A stretch of 64,000 nt of DNA from Nocardia alba NBRC 108234 (GCF_001612665.1 NZ_BDAX01000002.1:744001-808000), one strand, 5' to 3'; shown: positions 40,072 to 52,145, counted from the stretch's first letter. The notes: generated by a model not told the origin, from the letters alone. A program made the numbers and translations.

Positions 40072-43000
40072 ATGGCCACGGAAGAAGAACTGCGTACCCA
40101 TCTCAAGCGAGCCGCTGTCGATCTGACCAACGCGCGCCGCCAGCTCAAGGAGTTCGAATCCAAGGACCACGAGCCGATCGCCATCATCGGAACAGCGTGC
40201 CGGTATCCGGGCGGCATCTCCACGCCCGAGGATCTCTGGCAGCTGGTGATCGATGAGCGCGACGCGATCGAGCCGTTCCCTACCGATCGCGGCTGGGACG
40301 TGGAGGATCTCTATGATCCCAACCCTGATTCGCCCGGCAAATCCTACGTGCGCGACGGCGGATTCGTGCACAGCGCAGGCGATTTCGACGCGGCGTTCTT
40401 CGGGATCAGTCCGCGTGAGGCACCGGCCCTCGACCCTCAGCAGCGACTGCTGCTCGAGACCACCTGGGAGGCGCTCGAGCGCGCGGGCATCGATCCCTCC
40501 GATTTGCGCGGCAGTCGCACCGGTGTTTTCGCGGGCGTGGTCTCCGGGGACTACGCCGCGCGAGCCGGCACCGACGCCGATCTCGATCCCGGGTACCTGA
40601 TGCTCGGGGTCACCGGCAGCGTGACCTCCGGACGAGTCGCCTACGCGCTGGGACTCGAAGGCCCCGCGCTGTCCGTCGACACCGCCTGCTCCTCGTCGCT
40701 GGTCGCGATCCATCTGGCCTGCCAGTCGTTGCGCCGCGGCGAATCGAGCCTTGCCGTCGCCGGTGGCGTGACCGTCATGGCGACGCCCGGCATCTTCGCT
40801 GGGTTCTGCCAGCAGGGCGCGCTCGCACCGGACGGACGGTGCAAGCCGTTCGGCAAGGCAGCTGACGGATTCGGCGTCGGCGAGGGCGCGGGCACCCTGA
40901 TCCTGGAGCGCCTGTCCGACGCCCAGCGCAACGGCCACCCGGTGCTCGCTGTGGTCCGGGGCAGCGCGGTCAATCAGGACGGCGCCAGCAACGGACTGGC
41001 CGCGCCCAACGGACTGGCACAGCGCAAGGTCATCCGGCAGGCGCTCGAGGATGCCCGGCTGAGCCCCGCCGAGGTGGAGGTCATCGAGGCACACGGCACC
41101 GGAACCTCCCTCGGCGACCCGATCGAGGCCGAAGCGCTGCTCGACACCTATGGCCAACGTGGCGACGGTGATCCGGCCTGGGTCGGTTCGGTGAAATCCA
41201 ATATCGGGCACACCCAGGCCGCCGCCGGAGTCGCCGGCGTGATCAAGATGATCGAGAGCTTCCGCCACGGCGTGCTGCCCGCGTCGCTGCACGTGGACGA
41301 GCCGACGCCGCACGTGGACTGGAGCACAGGACACCTGGCGCTGGCCACCGCGACCGGGCCGTGGCCTGATGCCGACCACCCACGCCGTGCCGCGGTATCG
41401 GCCTTCGGCGTCAGCGGCACCAACGCCCATGTCATCCTGGAACAGGCTCCGGAGCACGACATTTCCACCGACATCGACCCGCTCGCGACCGTGCCGACAC
41501 ACCGCGCCTGGGTGGTGTCGGGCCGTTCGCCCGAAGCGCTGTCCGCGCAGGCGAAGCGGCTCGGTGCCGCTGCCGCCGACACCGATGTCGACGATGTCGC
41601 CTACTCGCTGCTGACCACCAGGGCGCTGTTCGAACAGCGCGCCGTGGTGATCGGGCGGGACCGGTCGGAGTTGCTGGCCGGTCTCGAAGCCAGGGCCGCC
41701 GACGCGATACACGATCGCGTGGTTCACGGCCGTGCCTCGGCCAAGGGAAAAATCGCGTTCGTGTTCCCCGGACAGGGCGCCCAGTGGGTGGGTATGGCGA
41801 CCGAGTTGCTGTCCGGCTCGGCGGTATTCGCCGAGCACATCGACGCGTGCGAGCGCGCGTTCGCGCCCTTCGTCGACTGGTCACTGCGCAAGGTACTGAC
41901 CGGCGGCGCGGACGCGCCAAGCCTGGACCGCGTCGACGTGGTGCAGCCCGCGCTGTTCGCGATGATGGTCTCGCTCGCGGCCGTCTGGCGTTCGTTCGGG
42001 GTCGAGCCCGACGGTGTCATCGGACATTCCCAGGGCGAGATAGCGGCGGCCTACGTGGCCGGCGCTATCTCGCTGGAAGACGCCGCGCGCATCGTCACCC
42101 TGCGCAGCAAGGCGATCGTCGCGCTCGCGGGCACCGGCGGCATGGTCTCGGTGGGCGCGGACGCCGACCGCACCAGGGAACTGCTGGCGCCGTGGGCCGA
42201 GCGCATCGGGGTGGCCGCCCTCAACGGCCCGACCGCCACGGTGATCTCCGGTGAGCCCACCGCGCTGGACGAGTTCACGGCCGCCTGTGTGCCGCTCGAG
42301 ATCCGCACCCATCGGATTCCCGTCGACTACGCCTCGCACTCACAGCAGGTGGAGGCCCTGCGCGACCGCATCGTGTCCGATCTGGCCGACATCGCCGCGC
42401 ACAACACCGGTGTCGAGTTCTGCTCAACGGTGAGCGCCGAACCGATCGACACCGACGGCCTCGATGCCGACTACTGGTATCGCAACCTGCGACTGCCGGT
42501 GAAATTCGAACGCACCACCCGCGAGATGTACCAGCGCGGATACCGGGCGTTCCTGGAGATGAGCCCGCACCCGGTCCTCGTGCCCGCCATCGCGGACACC
42601 CTCGAGATCGCGGAGGCCGATCCTGACGGGTTCGTCGTCACCGGTTCGCTGCGCCGTGAAGAAGGCGGGCCCGCCCGGTTGTTCACCTCGCTGGCCGAGG
42701 CGTTCGTCCGTGGCGTGCCGGTGGACTGGACTCAGCTCTACCCCACGCCTCGGCAACGGGTCGAACTGCCCACCTACGCCTTCCAGCGGGAACGCTACTG
42801 GGTCGAGATGTCCGCACCCACGGGCGACGCGGGCAGTCTCGGCGTCGGCGAAGTGGGCCATCCGCTGCTGGCCGCGGTCTTGGCTCTACCCGACGGTGAC
42901 CGCACGGTGTTCACCTCGCGTCTTTCGCTGCGAACACACCCTTGGCTCGCCGACCACGCGGTACTTGGCACCGTCCTCGTGCCCGGAGCCGCGCTGGTGG

Positions 43001-46000
43001 AGCTGGCGCTGTACGCGGGTGAGCGGCTCGGCTGCGCCAAGGTCGAGGAACTCACGATGATGGCCCCGCTGATGCTGCCCGAGCAGGGCGGGGTGCAGAT
43101 ACAGATCGTGGTCACCGACTCGCGCGAGTCCGGCGACCGGGGCATCTCCATCCATTCCCGGCTCGACACCGACGCCGACGCGCTGGATGAGACCAGACCG
43201 TGGACGACCCACGCCGAAGGCACGGTCACGCCCGTCGATATCGGCCGAGCCAGTGCGGCCCAAGGTCTTTCGGTCTGGCCCCCGGTCGGCGCCACGCCGG
43301 TCGACCTGACCGGCTCCTACGAGCGCCTCGCTGAGCTCGGCTACCAATACGGCCCGCTGTTCCGCGGCCTCGACGCGGTGTGGCGTCGCGGCGACGACGT
43401 GTTCGCCGAGGTGGCGCTGCCCCAGGAGCGCGACGCGGAGGTCGCGCAATTCGGATTGCATCCGGCCCTGCTCGACGCCGCCATCCAGGCGTGCGGTGGG
43501 CTGGAGGCTTTTCTTCCCACCGACGATTCCGGTACTTTGCGACTTCCGTTCGCGTGGGAGGGCGTCACCCTGCACGCGGTCGGCGCGACCGCGCTGCGGG
43601 TGCGCCTGAGCCTGGCCGGGCCTGATCGGGTGTCGGTCACGCTCGCCGATGTCGCCGGGATGACCGTCGCCACTGTCGATTCGCTGGTCCTGCTCGAGGT
43701 ATCGGCCGACAAGTTGCGCGGCGAACAGGACGGGACGCGACCCCAGGATTCGCTGTTCGGCATCGAATGGGTCCCGGTGAGCGCGCGCACGCTCAAGGTT
43801 CCGGCCCGCTCGGGTGCGTGGGTGGTGCTCGGCAGCGGTGACGAGAGCCCGGTGCGCGGCCTTCTCGAATCCGCGGACGGAGTGCGGATTCCGGCGTATC
43901 CGGATGTCGCCGCGCTGGTAGCGGCCCTCGGCGACGACGTGCGGGCGCCGGAGGCGATCCTCCTGCCCGTCGGAGGGTCAGCGGCCGGTGGCGACCTGCC
44001 GCGCGCGATCCGCGACGAACTGGCCTGGGTACTCGGGCAGGGACAGGCCGTGCTCGCCGAGAGCACGCTGAGCGGGGCGACGCTGATCGTCACCACGCGC
44101 TCGGTGGTGGCGGTCGAGAGCAGCGAGGACATCACCGATCTGGTCGCGGCCACGGCCTGGGGCATGATGCGCAGCGCGCAGACCGAGAACCCGGGACGTA
44201 TCACCCAACTCGACGTGGGAACCGAACCGTGCACGGTGGAAACCGTCGCCGCGGTCCTGGCCTGCGACGAGCCGGAAGCGGTCCTGCGACGCGGTGTCCT
44301 GTACGGACGACGGCTGGCGCGGGTGGAGGCGTCGCCGAACCCCATCGATATCACCGAGGAACAATGGCAACTCGCCATCACCGAGCGCGGCACCCTCGAC
44401 AATGTCGAGATCGTCGCACTGGCACCCGAACTGGCGGCGGCGCCGCTGGCCGACGGGCAGATCAGGGTGGCGCTGCGCGCGGCGGGCGTGAACTTTCGTG
44501 ATGTGCTCATCTGCCTCGGCATGTATCCGGACGAGAGCGCCGCGCTGGGCGGTGAGGGCGCCGGTGTCGTCGTCGAAGTCGCCGCCGACGTCACCGATTT
44601 CGCACCCGGGGATCGAGTGATGGGCATGTTCGCGGCGATGGCCAGCACCGTCGTCACCGATCAGCGGTTGGTGACGCGCATCCCGCTGGGCTGGAGTTTC
44701 GCCCAGGCCGCCGCGGTGCCCGCGGTGTATCTCACCGCGTACTACGCCCTGCACGACCTCGCCGGTCTGCGCGCCGGGGAGAAGCTGCTGATCCACGCCG
44801 CCACCGGCGGGGTCGGTACGGCCGCGGTACAGCTGGCGCGCCACTTCGGTGCCGAGATCTACGCCACCGCCAGCACGCCCAAGTGGGATACCTTGCGCGA
44901 CAACGGATTCGATGATCAGCACATCGGGAACTCGCGCACGGTCGAGTTCGAATCGAAATTCCTGGCGCAGACCGACGGCGCCGGTATGGACGTCGTACTC
45001 GACTGTCTGGCAGGCGAATTCGTGGACGCCTCCTTGCGGCTGCTGCCCCATGGTGGACGATTCGTCGAAATGGGTCTGGTGGATGTCCGACAGCCCGATG
45101 CCGTCGCGGCCGCGCATCCTGGCGTCGAATACCGATCCTTCGTCCTGATCGAGGCCGGCCTGGATCGGCTCCAGGAGATTCTCGCCGAACTCGCCACGCT
45201 GTTCGCCTCCGGTGTCCTCACCCCGCCGCCCGTCACCACCTGGGACGTTCGCAACGCCCGCGAGGGGCTGCGCTTCCTGAGCCAGGCGCGCCACATCGGC
45301 AAGGTGATCATGACCTGGCCCGCGCCACGCGACCCGGCGAGCACGGTCCTGATCACCGGCGGCACCGGCACCATCGGCGGTCTGCTCGCCAAGCACCTGG
45401 TGACCGAACACGGCCTGCGCCACCTGCTGTTGACCAGCCGCAGTGGATCCTCCGCGCCCGGCACCGCGGACCTGGTACGGGAGCTGAGCGAGCTCGGCGC
45501 GCAGGTCACGGTCGCGGCCTGCGACACCGCCGACAGTGCAGCTGTACGGAGCCTGCTCGCGGCGATCCCGGCCGAGCATCCCCTCGGCACGGTGGTGCAC
45601 GCCGCGGGCACGCTCGACGACGCGTTGTTCACCACGATGAACGCCGGGCAGCTGGAGTCGGTGCTGCCCGCCAAGGTCGACGGCGCCTGGAACCTGCACC
45701 GGCACACCAGCGATCTGGATCTGACGGACTTCATCGTGTTCTCCTCCGCGGCAGGGGCATTGGGCGCGCCGGCCCAGGCCAACTACGCGGCGGCCAACAC
45801 CTTCCTCGACTCGCTGGCCCAACACCGCCGGCACCGCGGTCTGCCGGCGACCTCGATGGCGTGGGGCCTGTGGGAGCAAGCCACCGGCCTGACCGGCACA
45901 CTCAACGCGGCCGATCTGTCCCGAATCAACCGTGGCGGCTTCCAGGCCATGCCGACGCCGCTGGCCCTGTCGGTGTACGACGCGGCCCGGCTGCTCGGCA

Positions 46001-46653
46001 AGCCGCACACCCTCACCACGAAGATCGATATCGGAGCCCTACGGACCGCGTCGGGTCTGGCGGAACTGCCGCCGTTGCTGCGGGGACTGCTCACCACCCG
46101 CAGGCGCGTGGACACCCGTGGCTTCGACGCGGGTGCGCTGGCCAAGAAATTGGTCGGGTTGTCCGAGAAGGAGCAGTACACCGTGGTACTGGACCTGATC
46201 AAGGGACACATCGCCGCCGTACTCGGGCACAGCGGCCCCGACGTGGTCGACGCGGACCAGAAATTCCTGGACATGGGTTTCGACTCACTCAGCGCGGTCG
46301 AGCTGCGCAACCGGCTCAAGGCGACGGCCGGCGGCGCGAAGATGTCGACCACGGTCATCTTCGACTATCCGACGCCTGCCGCGCTGGCGGAGTTCATTCG
46401 CGGTCAGATCACGCCCGAGGACGACGAACTCACCGAGCCCATCCTGACCGAGATCGACCTGTTGCTCGCGCGTCTGGCCGAAGTGCACCCGAACCGGACC
46501 GTCCCCTCGGCGGCGGTGGACCGGATCCTGGCCGGCGTGCGCGGATTGCACACGGTCCCCGCAGAAGCGGCGTCGCGCACGCTCAGCACCACCGATCTGG
46601 ACACTGCCGACGACGACGCGATCATCGCGATGCTCGACGGCGACGACCAGTAA
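40072..46653 (+). CDS. Type I polyketide synthase, one fully reducing module (KS-AT-DH-ER-KR-ACP)
   Basis: The 2193-aa PKS module starts with an N-terminal coiled-coil docking segment (about 1-33). KS spans about 34-460 (Cys206 in VDTACSSS). AT spans about 555-870 (Ser653 in GHSQGE; YASHS points to methylmalonyl-CoA). DH spans about 925-1200 (His962 in [19 protein letters not shown]). ER is about 1440-1750 ([18 protein letters not shown]) and KR about 1760-1940 ([14 protein letters not shown] motif, B-type; Tyr1905). ACP has Ser2072 in [11 protein letters not shown], and about 100 acidic residues follow. No thioesterase is present. All active sites look intact, so a saturated alpha-methyl unit is expected. 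It is the first gene of an eight-gene operon. Confidence 0.93.
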   Translation: MATEEELRTHLKRAAVDLTNARRQLKEFESKDHEPIAIIGTACRYPGGISTPEDLWQLVIDERDAIEPFPTDRGWDVEDLYDPNPDSPGKSYVRDGGFVHSAGDFDAAFFGISPREAPALDPQQRLLLETTWEALERAGIDPSDLRGSRTGVFAGVVSGDYAARAGTDADLDPGYLMLGVTGSVTSGRVAYALGLEGPALSVDTACSSSLVAIHLACQSLRRGESSLAVAGGVTVMATPGIFAGFCQQGALAPDGRCKPFGKAADGFGVGEGAGTLILERLSDAQRNGHPVLAVVRGSAVNQDGASNGLAAPNGLAQRKVIRQALEDARLSPAEVEVIEAHGTGTSLGDPIEAEALLDTYGQRGDGDPAWVGSVKSNIGHTQAAAGVAGVIKMIESFRHGVLPASLHVDEPTPHVDWSTGHLALATATGPWPDADHPRRAAVSAFGVSGTNAHVILEQAPEHDISTDIDPLATVPTHRAWVVSGRSPEALSAQAKRLGAAAADTDVDDVAYSLLTTRALFEQRAVVIGRDRSELLAGLEARAADAIHDRVVHGRASAKGKIAFVFPGQGAQWVGMATELLSGSAVFAEHIDACERAFAPFVDWSLRKVLTGGADAPSLDRVDVVQPALFAMMVSLAAVWRSFGVEPDGVIGHSQGEIAAAYVAGAISLEDAARIVTLRSKAIVALAGTGGMVSVGADADRTRELLAPWAERIGVAALNGPTATVISGEPTALDEFTAACVPLEIRTHRIPVDYASHSQQVEALRDRIVSDLADIAAHNTGVEFCSTVSAEPIDTDGLDADYWYRNLRLPVKFERTTREMYQRGYRAFLEMSPHPVLVPAIADTLEIAEADPDGFVVTGSLRREEGGPARLFTSLAEAFVRGVPVDWTQLYPTPRQRVELPTYAFQRERYWVEMSAPTGDAGSLGVGEVGHPLLAAVLALPDGDRTVFTSRLSLRTHPWLADHAVLGTVLVPGAALVELALYAGERLGCAKVEELTMMAPLMLPEQGGVQIQIVVTDSRESGDRGISIHSRLDTDADALDETRPWTTHAEGTVTPVDIGRASAAQGLSVWPPVGATPVDLTGSYERLAELGYQYGPLFRGLDAVWRRGDDVFAEVALPQERDAEVAQFGLHPALLDAAIQACGGLEAFLPTDDSGTLRLPFAWEGVTLHAVGATALRVRLSLAGPDRVSVTLADVAGMTVATVDSLVLLEVSADKLRGEQDGTRPQDSLFGIEWVPVSARTLKVPARSGAWVVLGSGDESPVRGLLESADGVRIPAYPDVAALVAALGDDVRAPEAILLPVGGSAAGGDLPRAIRDELAWVLGQGQAVLAESTLSGATLIVTTRSVVAVESSEDITDLVAATAWGMMRSAQTENPGRITQLDVGTEPCTVETVAAVLACDEPEAVLRRGVLYGRRLARVEASPNPIDITEEQWQLAITERGTLDNVEIVALAPELAAAPLADGQIRVALRAAGVNFRDVLICLGMYPDESAALGGEGAGVVVEVAADVTDFAPGDRVMGMFAAMASTVVTDQRLVTRIPLGWSFAQAAAVPAVYLTAYYALHDLAGLRAGEKLLIHAATGGVGTAAVQLARHFGAEIYATASTPKWDTLRDNGFDDQHIGNSRTVEFESKFLAQTDGAGMDVVLDCLAGEFVDASLRLLPHGGRFVEMGLVDVRQPDAVAAAHPGVEYRSFVLIEAGLDRLQEILAELATLFASGVLTPPPVTTWDVRNAREGLRFLSQARHIGKVIMTWPAPRDPASTVLITGGTGTIGGLLAKHLVTEHGLRHLLLTSRSGSSAPGTADLVRELSELGAQVTVAACDTADSAAVRSLLAAIPAEHPLGTVVHAAGTLDDALFTTMNAGQLESVLPAKVDGAWNLHRHTSDLDLTDFIVFSSAAGALGAPAQANYAAANTFLDSLAQHRRHRGLPATSMAWGLWEQATGLTGTLNAADLSRINRGGFQAMPTPLALSVYDAARLLGKPHTLTTKIDIGALRTASGLAELPPLLRGLLTTRRRVDTRGFDAGALAKKLVGLSEKEQYTVVLDLIKGHIAAVLGHSGPDVVDADQKFLDMGFDSLSAVELRNRLKATAGGAKMSTTVIFDYPTPAALAEFIRGQITPEDDELTEPILTEIDLLLARLAEVHPNRTVPSAAVDRILAGVRGLHTVPAEAASRTLSTTDLDTADDDAIIAMLDGDDQ

Positions 46654-46689
46654 CGACACGGCAGCCGCCACGGACGAAGGAGGACACCG

Positions 46690-47976
46690 ATGGTTCCGAG
46701 CACAGCGCCCGCGAACAGCGAGGAGTCGACGGGATCGGCCTCGATCCTGCTGGACGGATTCGAACGCCTCACCGGTACCAGAGCCAGGTTCGGGTTGCGC
46801 CTGTGGGACGGTAGCCGCGCCGGACGGACCGATGCGCCGACGGCGCTGCTGGGTTCACCGAATGCGCTGCGCCGAATGATATTGCGGCCCGATGACCTGG
46901 GCCTGGCCCGCGCGTTCGTGACGGGTGAACTGCGGGTGGAGGGATCGGTGACGGAATTCCTGCAGGCCGGCGCGCTCACTGCCGACGACGCCGATTGGGC
47001 CCAGGGCCTGTGGCGGGACCTGCCGGTCCGGGTCCGTGGCGTGCTGTCGCTCGCGGCATGGGCGTTGCGGGCCGGACGGGCGTGGCGCCCTCTCCCACAT
47101 CCGGCGGTGGAGCTGGCGCGGTGGCGACTGCGCAGCGGCGCGCAGGCGGTACGCCACCACTACGATCTCGGTGACGATTTCTACCGCCTGATCCTCGGCC
47201 CGTCCATGGTCTACTCGAGCGCGTACTGGCCCGATCTCGCGCAGCCGGACGATCTGGAGGCGGCCCAGGCCGCCAAACTCGATCAGATCTGTCGGAAATT
47301 GCGATTGGGTCCCGGCACCACCCTGCTCGATATCGGGTGCGGATGGGGCAGTTTGCTCGTCCACGCGGCCGAGCACTACGGCACCAGATCGGTGGGCGTC
47401 ACCTTGTCCTGCGACGAGGCCGAGTACACCCGCCGCCGTGTCGAAGCCGCGGGGCTGGGCGATCGCATCTCGATCCGGCTCGGCAACGCCGTCGACGTGA
47501 CCGACGGGCAATTCGACGCCATCGCCGGGATCGCGGTCAGCCAACATCTGAACCGACGCCAGCAGCGTCGCTACGCGCAGATGTTGCACGATCTGCTCAG
47601 ACCCGGTGGCCGGGCGCTGAGCCACGATGTCTGTGTCTCCGAGACCGGGCGCAAATACCAGGATTCGCCCTTCCTGCGCCGCTACATCTTTCCCGAGCTG
47701 AACCTGCGTTCGCTCGGCGAATCGGTGATCTCGTTCGAACGAGCGGGACTGGAGGTAGTCGAGGTCGAGAGCCTGCGTCGGCACTATGCCCCGACCTACG
47801 ACGCATGGCTGGCCAATCTGGAGGCCAACTGGGACGCCGCGGTCCGGGCGGTCGGCGTCGAGAAGACCCGTGCCTGGCAGCTTTTCCTCGCTACCGGCTC
47901 GGCCGGCTGCCACCTTGGATGGACCGGGGCCAATCACGTGCTGCTCGCCCGCCCCGAATCGGCGGTGACCCGATGA
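46690..47976 (+). CDS. Cyclopropane-fatty-acid synthase-like SAM methyltransferase
   Basis: The 428-aa protein is of the CFA synthase/mycolic-acid methyltransferase family. Its core has HHYDLGDDFYRLILGPSMVYSSAYW (near 156-180), SAM site TTLLDIGCGWGSLLVHAAEHYG (near 211-232) and QHLNRRQQRRY. A long N-terminal domain (about 1-150) recalls actinobacterial UfaA1-like proteins. These enzymes methylate or cyclopropanate double bonds in lipid chains. Position right behind the PKS (36 nt, AAGGAGGA present) suggests C-methylation of an unsaturated acyl or polyketide chain. A lipid-modifying role outside the cluster is possible. Confidence 0.85.
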   Translation: MVPSTAPANSEESTGSASILLDGFERLTGTRARFGLRLWDGSRAGRTDAPTALLGSPNALRRMILRPDDLGLARAFVTGELRVEGSVTEFLQAGALTADDADWAQGLWRDLPVRVRGVLSLAAWALRAGRAWRPLPHPAVELARWRLRSGAQAVRHHYDLGDDFYRLILGPSMVYSSAYWPDLAQPDDLEAAQAAKLDQICRKLRLGPGTTLLDIGCGWGSLLVHAAEHYGTRSVGVTLSCDEAEYTRRRVEAAGLGDRISIRLGNAVDVTDGQFDAIAGIAVSQHLNRRQQRRYAQMLHDLLRPGGRALSHDVCVSETGRKYQDSPFLRRYIFPELNLRSLGESVISFERAGLEVVEVESLRRHYAPTYDAWLANLEANWDAAVRAVGVEKTRAWQLFLATGSAGCHLGWTGANHVLLARPESAVTR

Positions 47977-49067
47977 CCGCCGCGGTGACCGGCGGTACCG
48001 GTTTCCTCGGGCTGCGACTGGTCCGGCTGCTGCTCGAGCGCGATGAGCAGGTGATCGCGCTGGGGCGGGCCGGGCAGCGTCCGGCGGTGGACCGGATCGC
48101 CGAATTCCTGCTCCACTCCGGCGTCGGCGAAGCCGAGCGCACCCGGCTGTTGCGCGGGTTGCGGGTGGTCGACATCGATCTGGAACGACCCCGAATGGGG
48201 CTGTCTGAGAGGGTCTTCCAGAAGCTGGCAGACTCGATCGACATCATCTGGCACTGCGGCGGCAGCACCTCGTTCCGGGACGACGAACAGGTGTTGCGCA
48301 CCAATGTCGCTGGTGCGCAGGCCGTGACGGCACTGGCATCGGCCGGTATCCGCCAACCGACGCTGTGCCACACCAGCACGGTCTCCGTGGTCGGGTCCCA
48401 GCAGCGGGGCATCGTCCGGGAAGAGGAGGTGCGCGCGGAACCGACCGAATTCAACTCCCTGTACGAACGCTCCAAGTTCGAGGCCGAACGAATCGTCTGC
48501 GACTGGTCGCGAGACACCGGCCGGCCCGCCGTCATCTTCCGTCCCAGCGGGTTGATCGCGCGCTCACCGCGCTACCGGGGGTGCCCGCCCCATCCGCTCC
48601 AGGCGGCGGCCAGGGTTGGAAAGTCACTGTTCGACGTAGCCCAGATGGTGTTGGGCGAAAGCGGCGAGGCGGTGCCGATTCCGCTGGTGACCAAGGAGAG
48701 CAAGACCAACCTCATTCCGGTCGACCACGCGGCCTTCGCGATGCTGGAGGTCGTGCGTCGACGGCCACCGCGGGCATTGTCGTTCTATCACATCGTCAAT
48801 CAGGTCGACGTCGCGCTCACCACGGTCGCTGAGGCCTTCTCCGAGTACTTCGGGATCTCGCTGTATCTGGCCGAACAGGGCATGGAGATCTTCTCCGAGC
48901 AGGAGCGCGCGATGATGTCCGAGTTCGGGCTGATGGACGACTTCGCGGCGTACCTCAGCTGGGCCACCATCAGCCGCGAATACGACGTGACCGGCCTCAC
49001 CGAACTCGATCTGCTGTGCCCGGATCCGCTGGTGGACAAGGATTTCATCGTGGCGAGTCTGGACTGA
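47973..49067 (+). CDS. Extended SDR / thioester-reductase-like NAD(P)-binding protein
   Basis: The 364-aa Rossmann protein has VTGGTGFLGLRLVRLLL (near 4-20), HTSTVSVVG and the YxxxK catalytic pair in LYERSKFEAERIV (near 166-178). This matches the male-sterility/thioester-reductase branch (PF07993) of extended SDRs. In a cluster without thioesterase it could release the ACP-bound chain by reduction. It lacks its own carrier domain, so it would act in trans. Epimerase or dehydrogenase activity is the alternative. The start ATG overlaps the methyltransferase stop. Confidence 0.8.
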   Translation: MTAAVTGGTGFLGLRLVRLLLERDEQVIALGRAGQRPAVDRIAEFLLHSGVGEAERTRLLRGLRVVDIDLERPRMGLSERVFQKLADSIDIIWHCGGSTSFRDDEQVLRTNVAGAQAVTALASAGIRQPTLCHTSTVSVVGSQQRGIVREEEVRAEPTEFNSLYERSKFEAERIVCDWSRDTGRPAVIFRPSGLIARSPRYRGCPPHPLQAAARVGKSLFDVAQMVLGESGEAVPIPLVTKESKTNLIPVDHAAFAMLEVVRRRPPRALSFYHIVNQVDVALTTVAEAFSEYFGISLYLAEQGMEIFSEQERAMMSEFGLMDDFAAYLSWATISREYDVTGLTELDLLCPDPLVDKDFIVASLD

Positions 49068-49070
49068 CCG

Positions 49071-49616
49071 ATGGACGAATTCGTACAGCGCTGTGTGTGC
49101 CCGGCTTCACTGGCGATCACCTTCGCCTTCGTCGACGACGTCGAGCGACTTCCAGCATGGGTGATCGGCGTTTCCGCCTTCACTCACGCCGGCGGACCGA
49201 ACCAGGGGGTGGGATCGCAATGGCAGATGCGGATCGCGTTCGGGCCGGTGAAGCGACGCGTTCCGATGCGATGTACCGAGTGGATCGACAACGAGCTGAT
49301 CGTCATGCGGTCGACGAGCGGACGCGAGCTGCGGATCGAGTTCGGGTTCACCGCTGTGACCGCGACCGAGACTGCGGTCGACATCGTTGTCGGTTATCCG
49401 AGACCGGAGGGCGCGGCCGAACGGGCAGTGGCCGCCAAACTGGAATCGTTGGCCACCATCGCGCTGGGCCGCGTGGCGACGCGCCTCAGAGATTGTGTAG
49501 CACAGGAGTACTCGCGGGCGCCGCGAGCCGATGGTCCGAGTGCTACCGTTTTCGATGGCGCTGGGCAGGCGAACCGTACCGAGCTCGGCCCCACGGGGGA
49601 GCGTGATGGACAATGA
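49071..49616 (+). CDS. SRPBCC (polyketide cyclase/dehydrase-like) protein
   Basis: The 181-aa protein looks like an SRPBCC fold: an N-terminal FVQRCVCPASLAITFAFVDDVERLPAWV, a GVGSQWQMRIAFGPVKRRVPMRCTEWIDNELIVMRS middle, and helix ERAVAAKLESLATIALGRVATRL at the end. Such proteins bind hydrophobic ligands and include polyketide cyclases. A disordered tail follows. It starts 3 nt after the SDR stop and overlaps the FtsX-like gene by ATGA. A cyclase or ligand-carrier role for the pathway is inferred. Confidence 0.7.
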   Translation: MDEFVQRCVCPASLAITFAFVDDVERLPAWVIGVSAFTHAGGPNQGVGSQWQMRIAFGPVKRRVPMRCTEWIDNELIVMRSTSGRELRIEFGFTAVTATETAVDIVVGYPRPEGAAERAVAAKLESLATIALGRVATRLRDCVAQEYSRAPRADGPSATVFDGAGQANRTELGPTGERDGQ

Positions 49617-52114
49617 TCCGATCGGGTGTCAATCGGTTTCGCGTGCTGACCCTGCGCGAGATCGGCGCCGGTCCCGGCCGCTCGGCGGCTGTGGTTCTCG
49701 TCATCGCGGTGTCGGCGGCGCTGCTGGTGGCGGTGCTGGCGATCTATGGCTCGCTCACCAACTCGGTGCGACAGCTGACCGACAGCATCGCCGGTGACGC
49801 GCGGATAGTCGTGAGCGGCTACACCGACACCGGGTTCGACATGGCTGTCGTACCGCGCATCGCGGGACTACCCGGCGTCGGCGTCGCGGCGCCGATCGTG
49901 CAACAACAGCGCGAGATCAACGGCCTGCCGGTCACCATCCTCGGGGTCGATGTGAGCGTGTTGGGGCTCGGCTCCGACCTCGGCAGGCTGGCCGAGACCG
50001 GACTCGCACCGAGCTCGCCCCTGTTGAAGCTGCGCGACGGCGTGGTGGCAGGCGCTGGACTCGGTGTGGCGCAAGGCGAACGGCTGCGGATCGGCGAGCA
50101 CACCGTCACCGTCGCCGTCGTCGCCGAACAAGCCGACAGTGCCAGGATGAACGGCGGCCGGTTCATCGTGGCGCCGCTACCGCTGGCGCAGCGAATCACC
50201 GACCACGAGAATCGGGTCGACACCGTGGCCATCGCGACGAAGCCGGACACCGATCCGGCGGCGTTGCGGACCGCGATCGTCGGCGTGGTCGACAACCGAG
50301 CCGTGGTCTCCGACAGCGACATTCGCAGCACCCAAGCCGAGAACGCGGTGGCGATCAGTCGCGACTCCACGCTGCTGGTCGCCGCGATCTCCCTCGTGGT
50401 CGCGGCGTTCCTGGTCTACAACTCGATGACCATGCTCGTCATGCAACGACGCCAGAAGGTGGCCACCCTGCGCGCGATGGGCGCCAGGCGCTCGACGGTC
50501 GTGGCCGACCTGGTGCTCGAGTCGGTGGCCACCGGGCTGGTCGCCGCGGCGATCGGAATCCCGCTGGGCTGGTTGCTCAGTCGCGCGGCGATCGAGCAGG
50601 TACCGGCATTCCTGGTGCAGTCCGTCTCCGCGCACCTGGTCCACTCCGTACCACCGCTCACCTATCCGATCGTGGTCGTGGCCTGCGTGCTCGCATCGGT
50701 GGCCGCGACCGTCGGCGCGGCACGGCAAGTGCGCCGCATCTCCCCGCTGGAGGCCCTACAGAGCGCCGAACTGGCCTCCACCGAGACATTGCGCAGTCGC
50801 TGGACCGTCCTCGCGGCGGTGGCGGGCGTGGGGTTGATCGCCACCGCGTTCGGGCTGGCGGTGCTGGTGCGTGGACCGGCTGTGTTCCTGTCGGTGGCGG
50901 TGTACACAGTCGGCGGCATCCTGCTCGGTATCGCGGGCATGTCCAGGATCTCGACGTGGGCCTCGATCCTCGCGCGACGATTCGGGGCGCCGGGACGGCT
51001 CGCGGCGGCGGCGATAGAACGGGCACCGCGTCGATCCTGGGCTACCGCGGTCACCGCGGGCATCGCGGTCGCCCTCGGCATCGGCGTGCACGGCGCGCTC
51101 GCCGATGTCATCGACTCCGGGTCTCATTCCTTTGTCGGACTTCGTGCCACAGACGTCTTCATCTCGAGTTCGCCCAGCAGCGCGCTGCCTACGGGGGCGA
51201 CGCTGCCCGACGATCTCGCCGATCGCGTCCGCGCGGTGCCCGGGATCGGCACGGTCGGCGCCGGGCAATGGGCCTACGTCACGATCGGCGAACAGCGGGT
51301 GGCGGTGGAAGGACTCGGCACGGACAACTCCGGGACCACCGGCGCGCTCATGGACTCCGAGACGCTGCATCAGGTTCGCACGGGGACCGGTATCGCGGTA
51401 TCGCGTCAAATGGCGAACCGAGAGGAATGGGAGGTGGGCTCGCGGATCGATATCGGCACACCCACCGGCCTGCGATCGACCACGATCATCGCGATCATGG
51501 ACATTCTGTCCATCGATTCCGGAACGATCGCCATGAGCGTCGAGGACATGCGCGACTGGTTCGACCGCCCGGGCGCGACCTACCTGTCGGTGAGCGTGGC
51601 CGCCGGCGCCGATCGACCGGCTGTCATGACCGCGATCGAGCGAATCGCGCGGAACTCCGCCTATGTGTACTCGGGCGAAGAGTCCTACAACGCCGCCACC
51701 CACAACATCCGCCAGGCGGGTGTCCTCGCGGGCGGATTGCAGTGGACCGTCGCGCTGGTGGCGGCGGTCGCGCTCCTGAACACCTTCACCTTGGCCGTGC
51801 TGCAACGCCGGCGCGAACTCGGCGTGCTGCGCGCGATGGGAGCCACGCGGCGGCTCATATCACGGTTCATCCTGGTCGAGGCGTTTTCCGTGGGGGTGAT
51901 CGGTGGCGTCCTCGGCCTCGCGCTCGGCATCATGGTGCAGTACCTCGCCACCCTGGTGAGCGCCGAAACCCTGGGCGTCGCCGTGCGTTTCACCGTCGCG
52001 CCCAGCGTTCTCGGCTTCGCGGCCATCGGTGTGCTCATCTGCCTGCTCGGCGCCGCGGTACCGGCTGTGCGGGCCGCACGCATGAATATCGTCACCGCGA
52101 TCTGGAGCGAGTGA
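49613..52114 (+). CDS. FtsX/MacB-like ABC transporter permease
   Basis: The 833-aa permease has two FtsX-type repeats. Each has one N-terminal membrane segment, a large extracytoplasmic domain and three C-terminal segments. The first repeat ends near 400 (VYNSMTMLVMQRRQKVATLRAMGARR motif) and the second near 825 (LAVLQRRRELGVLRAMGATRRLI). The duplicated RAMGA motifs are the coupling helices. Such permeases with a MacB-like ATPase move lipids, antibiotics or lipoproteins out of the cytoplasmic membrane by mechanotransmission. It overlaps the SRPBCC gene (ATGA) and is followed 31 nt later by the ATPase. Confidence 0.88.
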   Translation: MIRSGVNRFRVLTLREIGAGPGRSAAVVLVIAVSAALLVAVLAIYGSLTNSVRQLTDSIAGDARIVVSGYTDTGFDMAVVPRIAGLPGVGVAAPIVQQQREINGLPVTILGVDVSVLGLGSDLGRLAETGLAPSSPLLKLRDGVVAGAGLGVAQGERLRIGEHTVTVAVVAEQADSARMNGGRFIVAPLPLAQRITDHENRVDTVAIATKPDTDPAALRTAIVGVVDNRAVVSDSDIRSTQAENAVAISRDSTLLVAAISLVVAAFLVYNSMTMLVMQRRQKVATLRAMGARRSTVVADLVLESVATGLVAAAIGIPLGWLLSRAAIEQVPAFLVQSVSAHLVHSVPPLTYPIVVVACVLASVAATVGAARQVRRISPLEALQSAELASTETLRSRWTVLAAVAGVGLIATAFGLAVLVRGPAVFLSVAVYTVGGILLGIAGMSRISTWASILARRFGAPGRLAAAAIERAPRRSWATAVTAGIAVALGIGVHGALADVIDSGSHSFVGLRATDVFISSSPSSALPTGATLPDDLADRVRAVPGIGTVGAGQWAYVTIGEQRVAVEGLGTDNSGTTGALMDSETLHQVRTGTGIAVSRQMANREEWEVGSRIDIGTPTGLRSTTIIAIMDILSIDSGTIAMSVEDMRDWFDRPGATYLSVSVAAGADRPAVMTAIERIARNSAYVYSGEESYNAATHNIRQAGVLAGGLQWTVALVAAVALLNTFTLAVLQRRRELGVLRAMGATRRLISRFILVEAFSVGVIGGVLGLALGIMVQYLATLVSAETLGVAVRFTVAPSVLGFAAIGVLICLLGAAVPAVRAARMNIVTAIWSE

Positions 52115-52145
52115 CGCGCGACCAGCGGGGCCGAAAGGAAGCACT

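Noticed and set aside
43978..46008. 676-aa minus-strand frame inside the PKS gene
   Set aside because: Antisense shadow of conserved ER/KR coding sequence, with no recognisable domain.
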